From NCBI GenBank assembly GCA_902494555.1, contig CABUTR010000005.1, positions 25,341 through 89,340 of the forward strand: a stretch of DNA of 64,000 nt, given 5' to 3'. Positions 7,890 to 16,689 of this stretch are shown piece after piece. Position 1 is the first letter of the stretch, and each line of letters opens with the position of its first letter. A program made the position numbers and the translations under genes. Below the pieces are notes generated by a model that worked only from the letters and a program-made list of their open reading frames with translations, searched no databases and had not been told where the DNA came from. This stretch comes from an uncultured Collinsella sp. GTDB lineage: Bacteria > Actinomycetota > Coriobacteriia > Coriobacteriales > Coriobacteriaceae.

Positions 7890-10607
7890 ATGGACACCGT
7901 CAGCAATTACACCGAAACGCTCGAAAAGACCGTCCGTGACCTTCTCGAGCGTCAGGATGATCTGATTAGGACGGCCTTTACCGACCAGCTCACCGGACTT
8001 GGCAACCGCGGCGGCTTTGCCCGTTCCCTAGAGGAAATCTGGGAGCAGGAACTGCCCGTGACCATGGCGTTTATCGACATCGATAACCTTAAGCACTGCA
8101 ACGACGTCTTTGGGCATGACGAGGGCAACCGCTATATCTTGCAGGTAAGTCTCTATCTCAAGCTGTATATGAAGGTGGACGAGGCGGCGTTTCGCATAGG
8201 CGGCGACGAGTTTGCCATCCTGTCTACGATTGCGACCGAGGACGACCTCGCCGAGCGCCTGGAACACTGCCGAACGGTCCTACTCAAAAACAACGATTCC
8301 GAGATGCCTCACTCGTTTAGCTACGGAGTGTCGCACGCCGACCCCGCCCTGGGTGAAGTCTCCAATCGCATGACACTCGATGCCGACCATCGCATGTACG
8401 ACTACAAGCTACGCCATGCCATGCATCTTGATCGACGCAATATCGCGCAAGTCCACACCGACGACTTCGAAATAAGCGATCGCGTTTTTGACGCCTTTTC
8501 GATGCTCAACGAAGGCCGTTATTGCTTTATCGAGAACTTGGACAAACATCGCACCCTTTGGTCACAAGGCGCCCTGCGCGATCTCGGTCTTCCTTCTGAG
8601 CATGTAGACAACTGCCACGATTACTGGAAAACGCGCGTCCACCCCGATGACCTTGAGGCCTACATCAACGACATCGACCAAATCTATAATGGCTCCAAAC
8701 ACCGCCGCGTCATGCAGTACCGCATGCGCAATGCCGCGGGCGACTACGTCCTCTGCCGCGCTCGCGGGTTTCGCATCGACGGCGACGGAAATACCCCCTC
8801 GCTCTATGTCGGCGAGCTCGTCAACCACTCACTCGCCGAGACCGTCGACGCCGCCACGGGCCTCGGAACGCAGCGTATGCTGATCAACGCTATCGATGCC
8901 TGCCGTCGCGACCGTTGCGAGACGGGGCTTATAGCGGTGCGCGTTCGCGGCACGACAAAGCTCAACGAGCTCTACGGGGCCGAGGCTGTCGACAACATGC
9001 TTGCCGAATACGCAGGCCGCATGCTGTCGATCACCCGCGGCAGAAGTCGCATCTTCCGCTCGCGAAACGCCCAGTTCGTCGTGCTCAGCAACGACCTGGA
9101 CCACGAGGCATTCGAGCAACTGACCCGCCACCTTAAAGAGGCCGTTTTCGCTCCTGTTCAAATCGCAGGCGACACCATCACTCCCGTCTGCCTTGTCGTC
9201 CCGGCCTTTTACGAGCACTTAACCCATCAAGCGACCGCCGTTTTAGGCGAACTCGACCGTCGCCTTCGCACGGCCGGCGGCCTTGTTCCCAACGACAGCC
9301 TCCCCATACCCGAGACGGAGCGCAAAAGCGCCATCGCCGAACGTATCGACTCGCTCACGGGACTCTATCGACCCAGCGAGTTTATGCGGCGCGCCAACGC
9401 ATTTCTCGAGGCAAGGCGCGACGACACCTGGTGCATCGCCACGGTCGACATGGGCCACATGCGCCTGTTTAATGAATGGCACGGCCAGGCCGAAGGCGAC
9501 CGCGTACTCGCCGATGTGGGCACGGTCCTCAAGGACATCGAGAATGCCGATATGGGCGTCGCAGGGTACTGGGGCCAAGATGACTTTTGCGTACTCATCC
9601 CCTTTGAGCACATCACCGTCCATCAAATCTACAACCGCGTTCGCGAGGCCGTAGCCAGGCATGATGACGGCGTAGGTTTTTGGCCGTCCATGGGCGTTTA
9701 CCCCATCGACTCCAATGAGGAAATTACCATCGATGCGCAGGCTAAGGCCATGTTTACCAATCGACGCGCCAAAAACGACTTTAAGGAGCGCATTGCCATT
9801 TTCCGCCCCGAGGAGTACAGGCGCGAAGTTGCGTTTCACCGCACCCTCACCGAGTTCCAGTATGCGCTCTCAAACGGCCGCATTACCTACTACCTGCAGC
9901 CCCAGGTTGATATGGAAACCGGCGAGATCATTGGCGCCGAGGCACTCACGCGCTGGATTGACAAAGATGGATCATTGATTCCACCCGCGTCCTTTATCCC
10001 CGCACTCGAGGAAAGCGGCTTTGTGGTGACGCTCGACAAGTACATTTGGCAGGGTGTCGGCTCGTGGCTGCGCGGGCGCATCGATCGAGGACTTCGCGTG
10101 GTTCCGGTCTCGCTTAACGTGTCGCGCGTGGATATCCTTGCCTGCGACGTTGCCAAGCATATGGGGGCGCTCGCCGCCCAATACAACCTACCGCCCGAGC
10201 TCATGCGTATCGAGATCACCGAGACGGCTTATACGGGGGAGTCCGAGGCCGTGGACAAACTGACAGCCGACCTGCACACCCGCGGCTTCTCGACCTATAT
10301 GGACGATTTTGGCACCGGCCAGTCCACGCTCGCGATGCTCAAGAACGTCAACGTCGACGTCATCAAGCTCGACCGCACCTTTGTGCCCACCGACCGCGAT
10401 CAAGGCCGCAGCGCGCAGATCGTGTCATCGATGCTCGAGATGGCGCAGTCGCTCCATCTGCCCGTCGTGGTCGAAGGCGTCGAGACAAATGAGCAGGCGA
10501 ACATGCTACGACAGATGGGCGCCCGCTACGCTCAGGGCTTCCTCTACTACCGCCCCATGCCGGCGAAGGATTTTGAGGCATTGCTCGATGGCGGCGCCGG
10601 CAACTGA
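7890..10607 (+). CDS. Multidomain c-di-GMP enzyme: GGDEF-PAS-GGDEF-like-GGDEF-like-EAL
   Basis: A 905-residue cytoplasmic signalling protein, predicted to make and/or degrade cyclic di-GMP. Order of parts: a short helical start, an intact diguanylate cyclase domain (residues 30-180, motif GGDEF at 104-108), a PAS_3-like fold (about 215-315), a degenerate GGDEF-like fold without the motif (about 318-465), another degenerate copy with GQDDF at 562-566, and a C-terminal EAL domain with EAL at 684-686 and DDFGTG at 805-810, which look competent. No membrane segment or signal peptide is visible. The start at 7890 lacks a good ribosome site, so the N-terminus is uncertain. A paralogue of its first half follows at 10735. 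Confidence 0.88.
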   Translation: MDTVSNYTETLEKTVRDLLERQDDLIRTAFTDQLTGLGNRGGFARSLEEIWEQELPVTMAFIDIDNLKHCNDVFGHDEGNRYILQVSLYLKLYMKVDEAAFRIGGDEFAILSTIATEDDLAERLEHCRTVLLKNNDSEMPHSFSYGVSHADPALGEVSNRMTLDADHRMYDYKLRHAMHLDRRNIAQVHTDDFEISDRVFDAFSMLNEGRYCFIENLDKHRTLWSQGALRDLGLPSEHVDNCHDYWKTRVHPDDLEAYINDIDQIYNGSKHRRVMQYRMRNAAGDYVLCRARGFRIDGDGNTPSLYVGELVNHSLAETVDAATGLGTQRMLINAIDACRRDRCETGLIAVRVRGTTKLNELYGAEAVDNMLAEYAGRMLSITRGRSRIFRSRNAQFVVLSNDLDHEAFEQLTRHLKEAVFAPVQIAGDTITPVCLVVPAFYEHLTHQATAVLGELDRRLRTAGGLVPNDSLPIPETERKSAIAERIDSLTGLYRPSEFMRRANAFLEARRDDTWCIATVDMGHMRLFNEWHGQAEGDRVLADVGTVLKDIENADMGVAGYWGQDDFCVLIPFEHITVHQIYNRVREAVARHDDGVGFWPSMGVYPIDSNEEITIDAQAKAMFTNRRAKNDFKERIAIFRPEEYRREVAFHRTLTEFQYALSNGRITYYLQPQVDMETGEIIGAEALTRWIDKDGSLIPPASFIPALEESGFVVTLDKYIWQGVGSWLRGRIDRGLRVVPVSLNVSRVDILACDVAKHMGALAAQYNLPPELMRIEITETAYTGESEAVDKLTADLHTRGFSTYMDDFGTGQSTLAMLKNVNVDVIKLDRTFVPTDRDQGRSAQIVSSMLEMAQSLHLPVVVEGVETNEQANMLRQMGARYAQGFLYYRPMPAKDFEALLDGGAGN

Positions 10608-10663
10608 TACGCTCGCGCGCAAAACACCACCGTCTAGGGGAGCATTTGTCCCCATTGGCTAAC

Positions 10664-10698
10664 TCATATCCCCAATTCAGACCGAATTGGGGATATGA
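10664..10698. promoter_or_regulatory. 15-bp perfect palindrome upstream of GGDEF gene
   Basis: TCATATCCCCAATTC (10664-10678) and GAATTGGGGATATGA (10684-10698) form a perfect inverted repeat with a 5-base centre. No T tract follows. It lies between two diguanylate-cyclase genes, about 36 bp before the second start, so it may be an operator, a terminator of the first gene, or another intergenic repeat. The related string TTGTCCCCATTGG lies just upstream at about 10646. Confidence 0.6.
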
Positions 10699-10734
10699 TA
10701 CGGAACATCCTGTCACCCAAGGAGGTTATCCATC

Positions 10735-12264
10735 ATGAACGAGTCGTATCGCCTGGGCGAGCAATCAATCATTGCCCATCTTCAGCGACTCGCGAACGGG
10801 GCCTCAACCGCCGAGCTCGATGTCGCGGCACTGCCCACGGAGTTGCGCTCCATCGGTGAGCAGCTGCAGAAAACGCTCGCCATCCTGCAACAAGAACGCC
10901 AGCTGCTTGAGCGCAGCGCCTATATCGATTCGCTCACCAATCTTGGCAACCGCGGTGGACTCGACCGCCATGTCAATCAGCTCTGGCGCAAAGGCGCCCC
11001 CTTCACCTGCGCCTATATTGACATCGATCACCTCAAGCACTGCAACGATAAGTTTGGCCACGCCGAGGGCAACCGCTATATTCTGAGCATCTGTCGTGCG
11101 CTCACCGAGACCATGGAGCACGATGACCTGCTGTTCCGTATCGGTGGAGACGAATTTGTACTCGTGTCCCCCACGACAGGCGAAGCCGAGCTCGAGCAGC
11201 GCTTGGAGCGGACACGCACCGATCTTGTCGAGGCGACATCGGACGGCAAGGCGCCCATGATCGCCAGTTTTAGTTTTGGTTGCTCGCACGTCGACCCGCT
11301 TGCAGGCGATTCGCGTCGCCAGATGACAATGGATGCCGATCGCAAAATGTATCGCTACAAGCTCATGCACCGCGTGCAGCAACCGAAAGACAATGACGTG
11401 CCACAACACCCAATCGTCGATCAGCTTCCCTGCAACGACCGGGTGTTCCAAGCGATCTCCATGAGCTCCGAGACGCGCTATCCGTTTATCCTTAACCTCG
11501 ATACGGGAGAATCGCAATGGTCGGTCAACGCCGTGCGCGATTTTGACCTGCCCTCCCAGCACCCTTTTAACTCGGTCGATATGTGGCTTGCTCGCGTCCA
11601 CCCCGAGGACCGCGACAACGTACGCGCCGAGCTCGACATGGTGATAAACGGCACGTGGCACTTCCACTACATGCAGTACCGCGTTATGGATGCTACCGGA
11701 ACGTACGCGCTTTGCGACTGCACGGGCTACCGCTTGGACGGCACCGATACCGAGCCCAACATGTATGTGGGCACTATCATCAACCGAAGCCTAGCAGATA
11801 CGACCGACTCGGTAACGGGTCTGGGCGATGTCCACGCCCTGGTCAACGCTATTGGAGAGATGCGCCGCGTGCCGCGCGAGGCTGGCTTTATTGCCATTAA
11901 GGTCGACGATATCGCCGAGGTCAATGCCCGCTTTGGATTCGACGCAGGCGACCGCGTGCTCGCCGAAAGCGCCGCCTGCCTCATGGATTGTTCGCGCGGC
12001 AAGGGCCGCCTGTTCCGCTCAACGGGGCCAACGTTCGTGGCACTCTTCGATGAGCTCGGCCCCGAGGCAATCGACGAGATCGCAAGCGACATCGAACGGT
12101 TCCTGGGTTCTCCCGTGCTCATCGGCTCGCTTGAATATCAGCCGCCCATTCGCGTGGCCACGTTCCATCTGGACGCTGTCGATCGACAGCCCGTTTCCAT
12201 TTTGAACGAGCTCAAAGCGTTGCTCGGGAAAGCCGTGCAGGTGCCAGGTACCAAACTGGATTAG
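10735..12264 (+). CDS. GGDEF-PAS-degenerate GGDEF diguanylate cyclase
   Basis: A 509-residue paralogue of the first half of the preceding gene. It has an N-terminal helical segment (residues 1-60), an intact cyclase domain with FRIGGDEF (GGDEF at 137-141), a PAS_3-like sensor region (about 245-350) and a C-terminal GGDEF-like fold lacking the motif. Strings such as YIDIDHLKHCND, HVDP and KMYRYKLMH recur in both proteins, which supports duplication. The ATG has a strong AAGGAGG about 8 bp upstream. Predicted to synthesise c-di-GMP; no EAL domain. Confidence 0.9.
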   Translation: MNESYRLGEQSIIAHLQRLANGASTAELDVAALPTELRSIGEQLQKTLAILQQERQLLERSAYIDSLTNLGNRGGLDRHVNQLWRKGAPFTCAYIDIDHLKHCNDKFGHAEGNRYILSICRALTETMEHDDLLFRIGGDEFVLVSPTTGEAELEQRLERTRTDLVEATSDGKAPMIASFSFGCSHVDPLAGDSRRQMTMDADRKMYRYKLMHRVQQPKDNDVPQHPIVDQLPCNDRVFQAISMSSETRYPFILNLDTGESQWSVNAVRDFDLPSQHPFNSVDMWLARVHPEDRDNVRAELDMVINGTWHFHYMQYRVMDATGTYALCDCTGYRLDGTDTEPNMYVGTIINRSLADTTDSVTGLGDVHALVNAIGEMRRVPREAGFIAIKVDDIAEVNARFGFDAGDRVLAESAACLMDCSRGKGRLFRSTGPTFVALFDELGPEAIDEIASDIERFLGSPVLIGSLEYQPPIRVATFHLDAVDRQPVSILNELKALLGKAVQVPGTKLD

Positions 12265-12338
12265 CACCGCGCCCGCACCGCCTCCCCCATCGTGCGATAA
12301 TCCTCTGCAGAAGTCACCAACAGCAGAGGGAGTTTGTG

Positions 12339-12962
12339 ATGAAGGTTCTTTTGGTCAACGGCAGCCCCAAGGCAAACGGCAACACCGCCCGCGCGCTCGC
12401 CGAGGTTGCCGAGCAATTGCATGCCGAGGGCATCGATACCGAGGTGTTTCAGCTGGGCGCCAAGCCCATTCGCGACTGCATTGGCTGTGGCCAGTGCGGC
12501 AAGCTCGATTGCCGCTGCACCTTTGACGACGACGTGGTGAACGAGCTGATCGCTGCCGCCGAGCAGGCAGATGGCTTTGTCTTTGGCTCCCCCGTTTACT
12601 ATGCGCATCCCAGCGGACGCATCCTCTCGGCTCTCGACCGCGCATTCTATGCTGGCAGCAAGGCCTTTGCGCACAAGCCGGGCGCCGCTGTCGCCGTTGC
12701 CCGCCGCGGCGGCACGTCGACCACCTTCGATGTACTCAACAAGTACTTCACCATCAACCAGATGCCCGTGGTCGCCTCCACCTACTGGAACAACGTCTTT
12801 GGCGCTGCGCCGGGCGAGGCCGCCCAGGACGCCGAGGGCCTTGCTACCATGCGAAACATCGGCAAAAACATGGCCTGGCTCCTGCGTTGCATCGAGGCAG
12901 GACAGGCCGCCGGCATCGAAGCCCCCGAAGCCGATCGCGCCCGCACCAACTTCATTCGATAA
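12339..12962 (+). CDS. Flavodoxin-fold NAD(P)H-dependent FMN reductase, iron-sulfur flavoprotein type
   Basis: A 207-residue flavin reductase. The N-terminal MKVLLVNGSPKANGNT is the FMN phosphate-binding loop, followed by a cysteine cluster CIGCGQCGKLDCRC (near residues 47-60) that may hold an iron-sulfur cluster or act in electron transfer, and the FGSPVYYAHPSGRI isoalloxazine-binding segment. GTG at 12336 directly precedes the ATG at 12339; AGAGGGAG spacing favours the ATG. Substrate unknown. Confidence 0.87.
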   Translation: MKVLLVNGSPKANGNTARALAEVAEQLHAEGIDTEVFQLGAKPIRDCIGCGQCGKLDCRCTFDDDVVNELIAAAEQADGFVFGSPVYYAHPSGRILSALDRAFYAGSKAFAHKPGAAVAVARRGGTSTTFDVLNKYFTINQMPVVASTYWNNVFGAAPGEAAQDAEGLATMRNIGKNMAWLLRCIEAGQAAGIEAPEADRARTNFIR

Positions 12963-12966
12963 GTCC

Positions 12967-13138
12967 AGCGGTGGTCACCTCGAAGTTCTATCAATGTCAG
13001 CGAAAAGCCAGCTGATGAGGCAAGGTGCCTTGAAAGAGGAGGGCGCTGGGCTTTTGCCCGCGCCCGACGATTGAAAGGCAGATTGCCCATCAGATGGCTT
13101 TGCAGCGTCGAGGTGACCGCCGTTCGTTAGAACGGCGG
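12967..13138 (+). ncRNA. Candidate structured RNA with mutually exclusive hairpins upstream of ArsC-like gene
   Basis: A 17-bp outer stem joins 12967-12983 to 13108-13124 (two G-U pairs). Inside it, AAAGCCAGCTGATG pairs with CATCAGATGGCTTT (13088-13101) with one mismatch, and the hairpin GGGCG-CT-GGGC / GCCC-G-CGCCC lies at 13041-13065. The 3' strand of the outer stem overlaps another perfect 9-bp hairpin, CCGCCGTTC (13117-13125) / GAACGGCGG (13130-13138), whose 3' arm contains the only purine-rich stretch before the ATG at 13147. The two folds cannot coexist, as in a translational riboswitch. I do not recognise the family. It could also be a plain mobile hairpin. Confidence 0.5.
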
Positions 13139-13146
13139 AACATTAT

Positions 13147-13488
13147 ATGAACGTGCAAATTTTTGGCACCAAGAAGTCCTTCGACACTAAGAAGGCCCAG
13201 CGCTATTTTAAGGAGCGCCGCATTAAGGTGCAGTTTATTGACCTGAAGGAAAAGGAGATGAGCAAGGGCGAGCTCACGAGCGTGATGCAGGCGGTCGGCG
13301 GCATCGACAAGCTGCTCAACCCCAAAGCCAAGGACGAGGAGGCGCTCGCGCTCATCCAGCACCTCACCCCTAGCCAGCGCTTCGACAAGTTGCTCGAAAA
13401 CCAGCAGGTTCTAGCCGAGCCCATCGTGCGCAACGGCAAAAAGGCCACCGTCGGGTATTGCCCCGATGTATGGGGAGCCTGGGAGTAG
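13147..13488 (+). CDS. ArsC/Spx-family protein without the CXXC cysteines
   Basis: A 113-residue thioredoxin-fold protein of the ArsC/YffB/Spx family. The usual catalytic position reads FGTKKSFDTKKA, with no cysteine, so arsenate-reductase chemistry is unlikely. The remaining family strings are present: AQRYFKERRIKVQFIDLKEK, and PIVRNGKKATVGY in the C-terminal substrate loop. The ribosome site is weak (GGCGG) and lies within a hairpin. Function is unknown, perhaps a binding or adaptor role. Confidence 0.8.
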   Translation: MNVQIFGTKKSFDTKKAQRYFKERRIKVQFIDLKEKEMSKGELTSVMQAVGGIDKLLNPKAKDEEALALIQHLTPSQRFDKLLENQQVLAEPIVRNGKKATVGYCPDVWGAWE

Positions 13489-13574
13489 CCTGTGTTATTT
13501 GCCGGCGCGTGGGTATAAGAGCAGGCGTTTGGCATAAGATTCAACTGTAAGCCATGTCTAACAAAGGAGGGCAC

Positions 13575-14705
13575 ATGCCCAACAAACCCGTGAAGATCAT
13601 CATGCTTACCGGATACCTCGGTGCCGGCAAGACCACGCTGCTCAACCACATCCTCGCTAACGATGGCGGCATCCGCGCTGCCGTGATCGTCAACGATATC
13701 GGCGAGATCAACGTCGACGCCAGCCTCATCGCCGACGGCGGCCTTTCCGAGACCGACGACCTCATCCCGCTCACCAACGGCTGCATCTGCTGTACGCTTT
13801 CGGATGACCTTGCCAACCAGCTGCAGGGCATCGCCGATTCGGGCGACTTCGATTACATCATCATCGAGGCCTCGGGCATTTGCGAGCCCATCCCCATCGC
13901 CTACACCATCTCGAGCTTCTGCGACGAGGCCAAGGTGGGCGGCGAGCCCAAGCTCGCGCTCGACAACATCGTGGCCGTGGTCGACTGCGCCCGCATGTAC
14001 GACGAGTTCAACGGCGGTCGCGACCTGCTGGCTGAGGATATCGACGAGGACGACATCGAGAGCCTGCTCATCCAGCAGATTGAATTCTGCTCCACGCTGA
14101 TCCTCAACAAGACCGACACCGTGACGCCCGAGCAGATCGCCGAGCTCAAGGCTATCGTGCGCAGCCTGCAGAAGGACGCCGTGATTGTCGAGGCTCAAAA
14201 CGGCGAGGTCCCCATGGAGGAGCTACTCGATACCGACCGCTTCGACTTTATGCGCGCCTACAACTCCGCCGCCTGGATCGAGGCCATGGAGCATCCCGAG
14301 GAGCACGACGACCCCGAGGTGCTCGAGTACGACATCGAGACCTTTGTGTATTCGCGCCGCAAGCCGTTCGACCTACAGAAGTTCACCGATTTTGTTGAGC
14401 AGGAGTGGCCCGACGAGGTCATCCGCGTCAAGGGTCCGCTGTGGCAGGCCAGCAACCCGGACATGTGCTACATGTTTGAGCAGGCCGGCCACCAGATGCG
14501 CCTGATGGAGAACGGTCTGTTCGTTGACTCTGCGCCCGAGGGCGAGAAGCAGAAGATCATCGACGAGAACCCCGAGATCATGCAGATTTGGGACGACGAG
14601 ACGGGCGACCGCATGACGAGTCTGTGCATCATCGGCCGTCACATGGACAAGGATGCGCTCATCGCCTCCCTCGATGCCTGCCTGACTGACTGGCACCGCG
14701 CCTAG
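13575..14705 (+). CDS. CobW/COG0523-family metallochaperone GTPase
   Basis: A 376-residue G3E GTPase, a family that delivers metals such as zinc or cobalt to target proteins. Walker A GYLGAGKT is at residues 13-20, the metal-binding GCICC motif lies in the switch region, and the G4 motif is NKTD. The C-terminal CobW_C region is acidic (EHPEEHDDPEVLEYD). The longer frame begins at 13554, but AAAGGAGG (13563-13570) clearly serves the ATG at 13575. No zinc transporter or Zur gene is adjacent, so the metal is unknown. Confidence 0.9.
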   Translation: MPNKPVKIIMLTGYLGAGKTTLLNHILANDGGIRAAVIVNDIGEINVDASLIADGGLSETDDLIPLTNGCICCTLSDDLANQLQGIADSGDFDYIIIEASGICEPIPIAYTISSFCDEAKVGGEPKLALDNIVAVVDCARMYDEFNGGRDLLAEDIDEDDIESLLIQQIEFCSTLILNKTDTVTPEQIAELKAIVRSLQKDAVIVEAQNGEVPMEELLDTDRFDFMRAYNSAAWIEAMEHPEEHDDPEVLEYDIETFVYSRRKPFDLQKFTDFVEQEWPDEVIRVKGPLWQASNPDMCYMFEQAGHQMRLMENGLFVDSAPEGEKQKIIDENPEIMQIWDDETGDRMTSLCIIGRHMDKDALIASLDACLTDWHRA

Positions 14706-14744
14706 GTTTATCCAAGCGGGCATTTTTCCGCCTACGTAACCGCC

Positions 14745-14785
14745 AAACCACCACGAAGGTACCTGTCCCCTTCGTGGTGGTTTTT
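14745..14785 (+). terminator. Intrinsic terminator after CobW gene
   Basis: AAACCACCACGAAGG (14745-14759) pairs perfectly with CCTTCGTGGTGGTTT (14769-14783) and is followed by further T residues. The 9-base loop is TACCTGTCC, so the sequence contains the same CCTGTCCC core seen in the intergenic palindromes elsewhere in the window. Confidence 0.85.
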
Positions 14786-14806
14786 CATTCCGAGCCAAGG
14801 AGATTC

Positions 14807-15406
14807 ATGTTCAACATTGTGCTGTATGCGCCCGAGATTCCGGCCAATACGGGCAATATCGGCCGTACCTGCGTGGTCACCGGTGCCCGCCTACATCTGG
14901 TGAAGCCGCTGGGCTTTTCGCTCGATGACAAGACGGTACGTCGCGCCGGCCTGGGCTACTGGCAGAATTTGGACGTGACGACTTATGCCGGCTGGGAGGA
15001 TTTCCTTGCGCGCAACGGCCTCTCCCCCGCCGACGAGCGCCTACATCTGCTGACCAAAAAGGCACGCCGCACCTATGCGCAAAGCACCTACCGCGACGGT
15101 GACTTTTTGGTCTTTGGCAGCGAGAGCTCGGGCATTCCCGAGCCGCTGCTTGCCGCGGCGCCCGAGCGCTGCGAGCGCATCCCCATGTTGCGCGATTGCG
15201 ACTCGCTCGAAAACGCCGACGCCTGGGAGGCCCACGAGGAATCGCTGGGGCATACCGAGGACAGCCACGAGGCCATCCTTCGGCAGGATATCTGCGGCAA
15301 CTTCGTCAATCCGGACGACTACCGCATCAGCGCACTCAACCTCTCCAACAGCGCCGCCATCGTCCTCTACGAAGCCCTGCGCCAAACAGGCTTTCCGGGA
15401 ATGTGA
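14807..15406 (+). CDS. trmL: tRNA (cytidine(34)-2'-O)-methyltransferase
   Basis: A 199-residue SPOUT methyltransferase that 2'-O-methylates the wobble base of certain leucine tRNAs using S-adenosylmethionine. Signatures include IVLYAPEIPANTGNIGRTC at the N-terminus, LVKPLGF, FGSESSGIP and the knot region ISALNLSNSAAIVLYEALRQ. The start is ATG 14807 with AAGGAGA upstream; the longer frame from 14774 would begin inside the terminator. The TGA stop at 15404-15406 lies inside a palindromic repeat. Confidence 0.94.
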   Translation: MFNIVLYAPEIPANTGNIGRTCVVTGARLHLVKPLGFSLDDKTVRRAGLGYWQNLDVTTYAGWEDFLARNGLSPADERLHLLTKKARRTYAQSTYRDGDFLVFGSESSGIPEPLLAAAPERCERIPMLRDCDSLENADAWEAHEESLGHTEDSHEAILRQDICGNFVNPDDYRISALNLSNSAAIVLYEALRQTGFPGM

Positions 15407-15433
15407 CAAAGGAACTGTCCCTTTGTCACATTC
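15399..15433. repeat. Palindromic repeat family A (GTGACAAAGG...), overlaps trmL stop
   Basis: GAATGTGACAAAGG (15399-15412) and CCTTTGTCACATTC (15420-15433) form a perfect 14-bp inverted repeat with a 7-base centre (AACTGTC). The trmL stop codon is the TGA of GTGAC. Other members of the family are at 16656, 20385 and 57459, with a relic at 41476. Confidence 0.9.
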
Positions 15434-15548
15434 AAGCACCATGTCGATGACACACACCTAATTGATGCTCTAAATAACGGGCCATCGCTTTTAATCAGAA
15501 TTAAATAGAATAAAATGAAGTTAAACGGCGGTGTGAAAGGAGAGCCTT

Positions 15549-16649
15549 GTGGAATATCTCGAAAACCCGTTTACCCCCAGTTTTGGTGAGGTTCCTGCCC
15601 ATCTCGCTGGCAGACAACAGATTATTCGGGATTTGGACCGTGCCTTCTTGAGCCAGCGCAGGCGCCCAGAATTGACCTCGATCTTCTCAGGCGCGCGTGG
15701 AACCGGCAAAACCGCTCTCATGTCATCCCTCGCGACAAGGGCGGAATCCCACGGCTGGATAGCCGTAAAGACGACCGCGCTCCCTGGAATGCTTGAGGAA
15801 ATCGAGTTCGGGACGAAACGCGCCGCAGTCCATCTCATCGACTCGTCCAGTCACTTCGAAGTCACCGGTCTCGGAATTGCACCGCTCGGCAGCATCGAGG
15901 TCGATCGCGTTCACGATGTCTCAACCTGGCGTTATCGCATGAGCGACATCATCGACCAGCTCAACGAGGCGGGCACCGGTCTGCTCGTCACGGTTGACGA
16001 GGTGGACCCGACACTCGACGAGATGATTCAGCTCGCAGCGACGTATCAGCACTTTGTGACCGATGGGAAACGCGTCGCCCTGCTCATGGCGGGACTTCCC
16101 AACAACGTATCGACGCTACTGAACCACAAGACGGTCTCGTTCCTTCGCCGCGCCCAACAATATCATCTGGGTCGCATTGCCGACTATGACGTGCGCGAGG
16201 CCCTAATTCGCACAATCCAGGAAAACGATCGCCTGGCAGATGCTGAGGGAATCGATAGAGCCGTTCGCTCGATCTCTGGTTTTCCCTTCCTATTGCAACT
16301 CGTAGGCTACCGTGCCTGGGATCTCACAAGCGATTCGAAGGAAATCTCGTCACGCGACTTTGACCTAGGAATCAAAATCGCACGCGACGAAATGGATGAC
16401 CGAATCCTCGCGGCAACCTATCGGGAACTCACTGCAGAGGATAAGCGATTCCTCATCGCCATGCTCGATGACGAGGAAGAGTCCACCACCGCTGACCTTG
16501 TCGAACGCCTTAAGCGTTCGCCGCAGCAGGTCTCCCGCTACCGACGCCGCATGATAGATGCCGGCATCATTGGAGAACGCGGGCGCGGTATCGTCGCTTT
16601 TGAATTACCGTTCTTCCGCGATTATCTCGCCGCTCAATGCGTGAAATAG
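15549..16649 (+). CDS. AAA-type ATPase with C-terminal winged helix
   Basis: A 366-residue P-loop ATPase of the Orc/Cdc6-like, archaeal-type ATPase group. Walker A GARGTGKT is at residues 48-55, Walker B LLVTVDEVD around 145-153, a sensor-like SFLRRAQQYHLGRI follows, and the last 60 residues look like a winged helix (TADLVERLKRSPQQVSRYRRR). The start is GTG at 15549, with AAAGGAG spaced correctly. The upstream 60 bp are AT-rich. A paralogue lies on the other side of the UvrA-like gene; both keep AGLP...FLRRAQQ. Function unknown. Confidence 0.82.
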   Translation: MEYLENPFTPSFGEVPAHLAGRQQIIRDLDRAFLSQRRRPELTSIFSGARGTGKTALMSSLATRAESHGWIAVKTTALPGMLEEIEFGTKRAAVHLIDSSSHFEVTGLGIAPLGSIEVDRVHDVSTWRYRMSDIIDQLNEAGTGLLVTVDEVDPTLDEMIQLAATYQHFVTDGKRVALLMAGLPNNVSTLLNHKTVSFLRRAQQYHLGRIADYDVREALIRTIQENDRLADAEGIDRAVRSISGFPFLLQLVGYRAWDLTSDSKEISSRDFDLGIKIARDEMDDRILAATYRELTAEDKRFLIAMLDDEEESTTADLVERLKRSPQQVSRYRRRMIDAGIIGERGRGIVAFELPFFRDYLAAQCVK

Positions 16650-16655
16650 AAGTCA

Positions 16656-16686
16656 ATGTGACAAAGGGGCAGTCCCTTTGTCACAT
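16656..16686. repeat. Palindromic repeat family A between convergent ATPase and UvrA-like genes
   Basis: ATGTGACAAAGGG (16656-16668) / CCCTTTGTCACAT (16674-16686), perfect 13-bp arms, 5-base centre GCAGT. It lies 6 bp after the ATPase stop and 3 bp beyond the UvrA-like stop, and may serve both as a terminator. Confidence 0.9.
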
Positions 16687-16689
16687 CGC

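Noticed and set aside
13008..13036. Hammerhead-ribozyme-like core (CTGATGA...GAAA)
   Set aside because: The bases between are GGC-loop-GCC plus an extra TT before GAAA, so stem II is not closed correctly, and CTGATG is paired in the better long-range fold. I see no cleavage-site stem.
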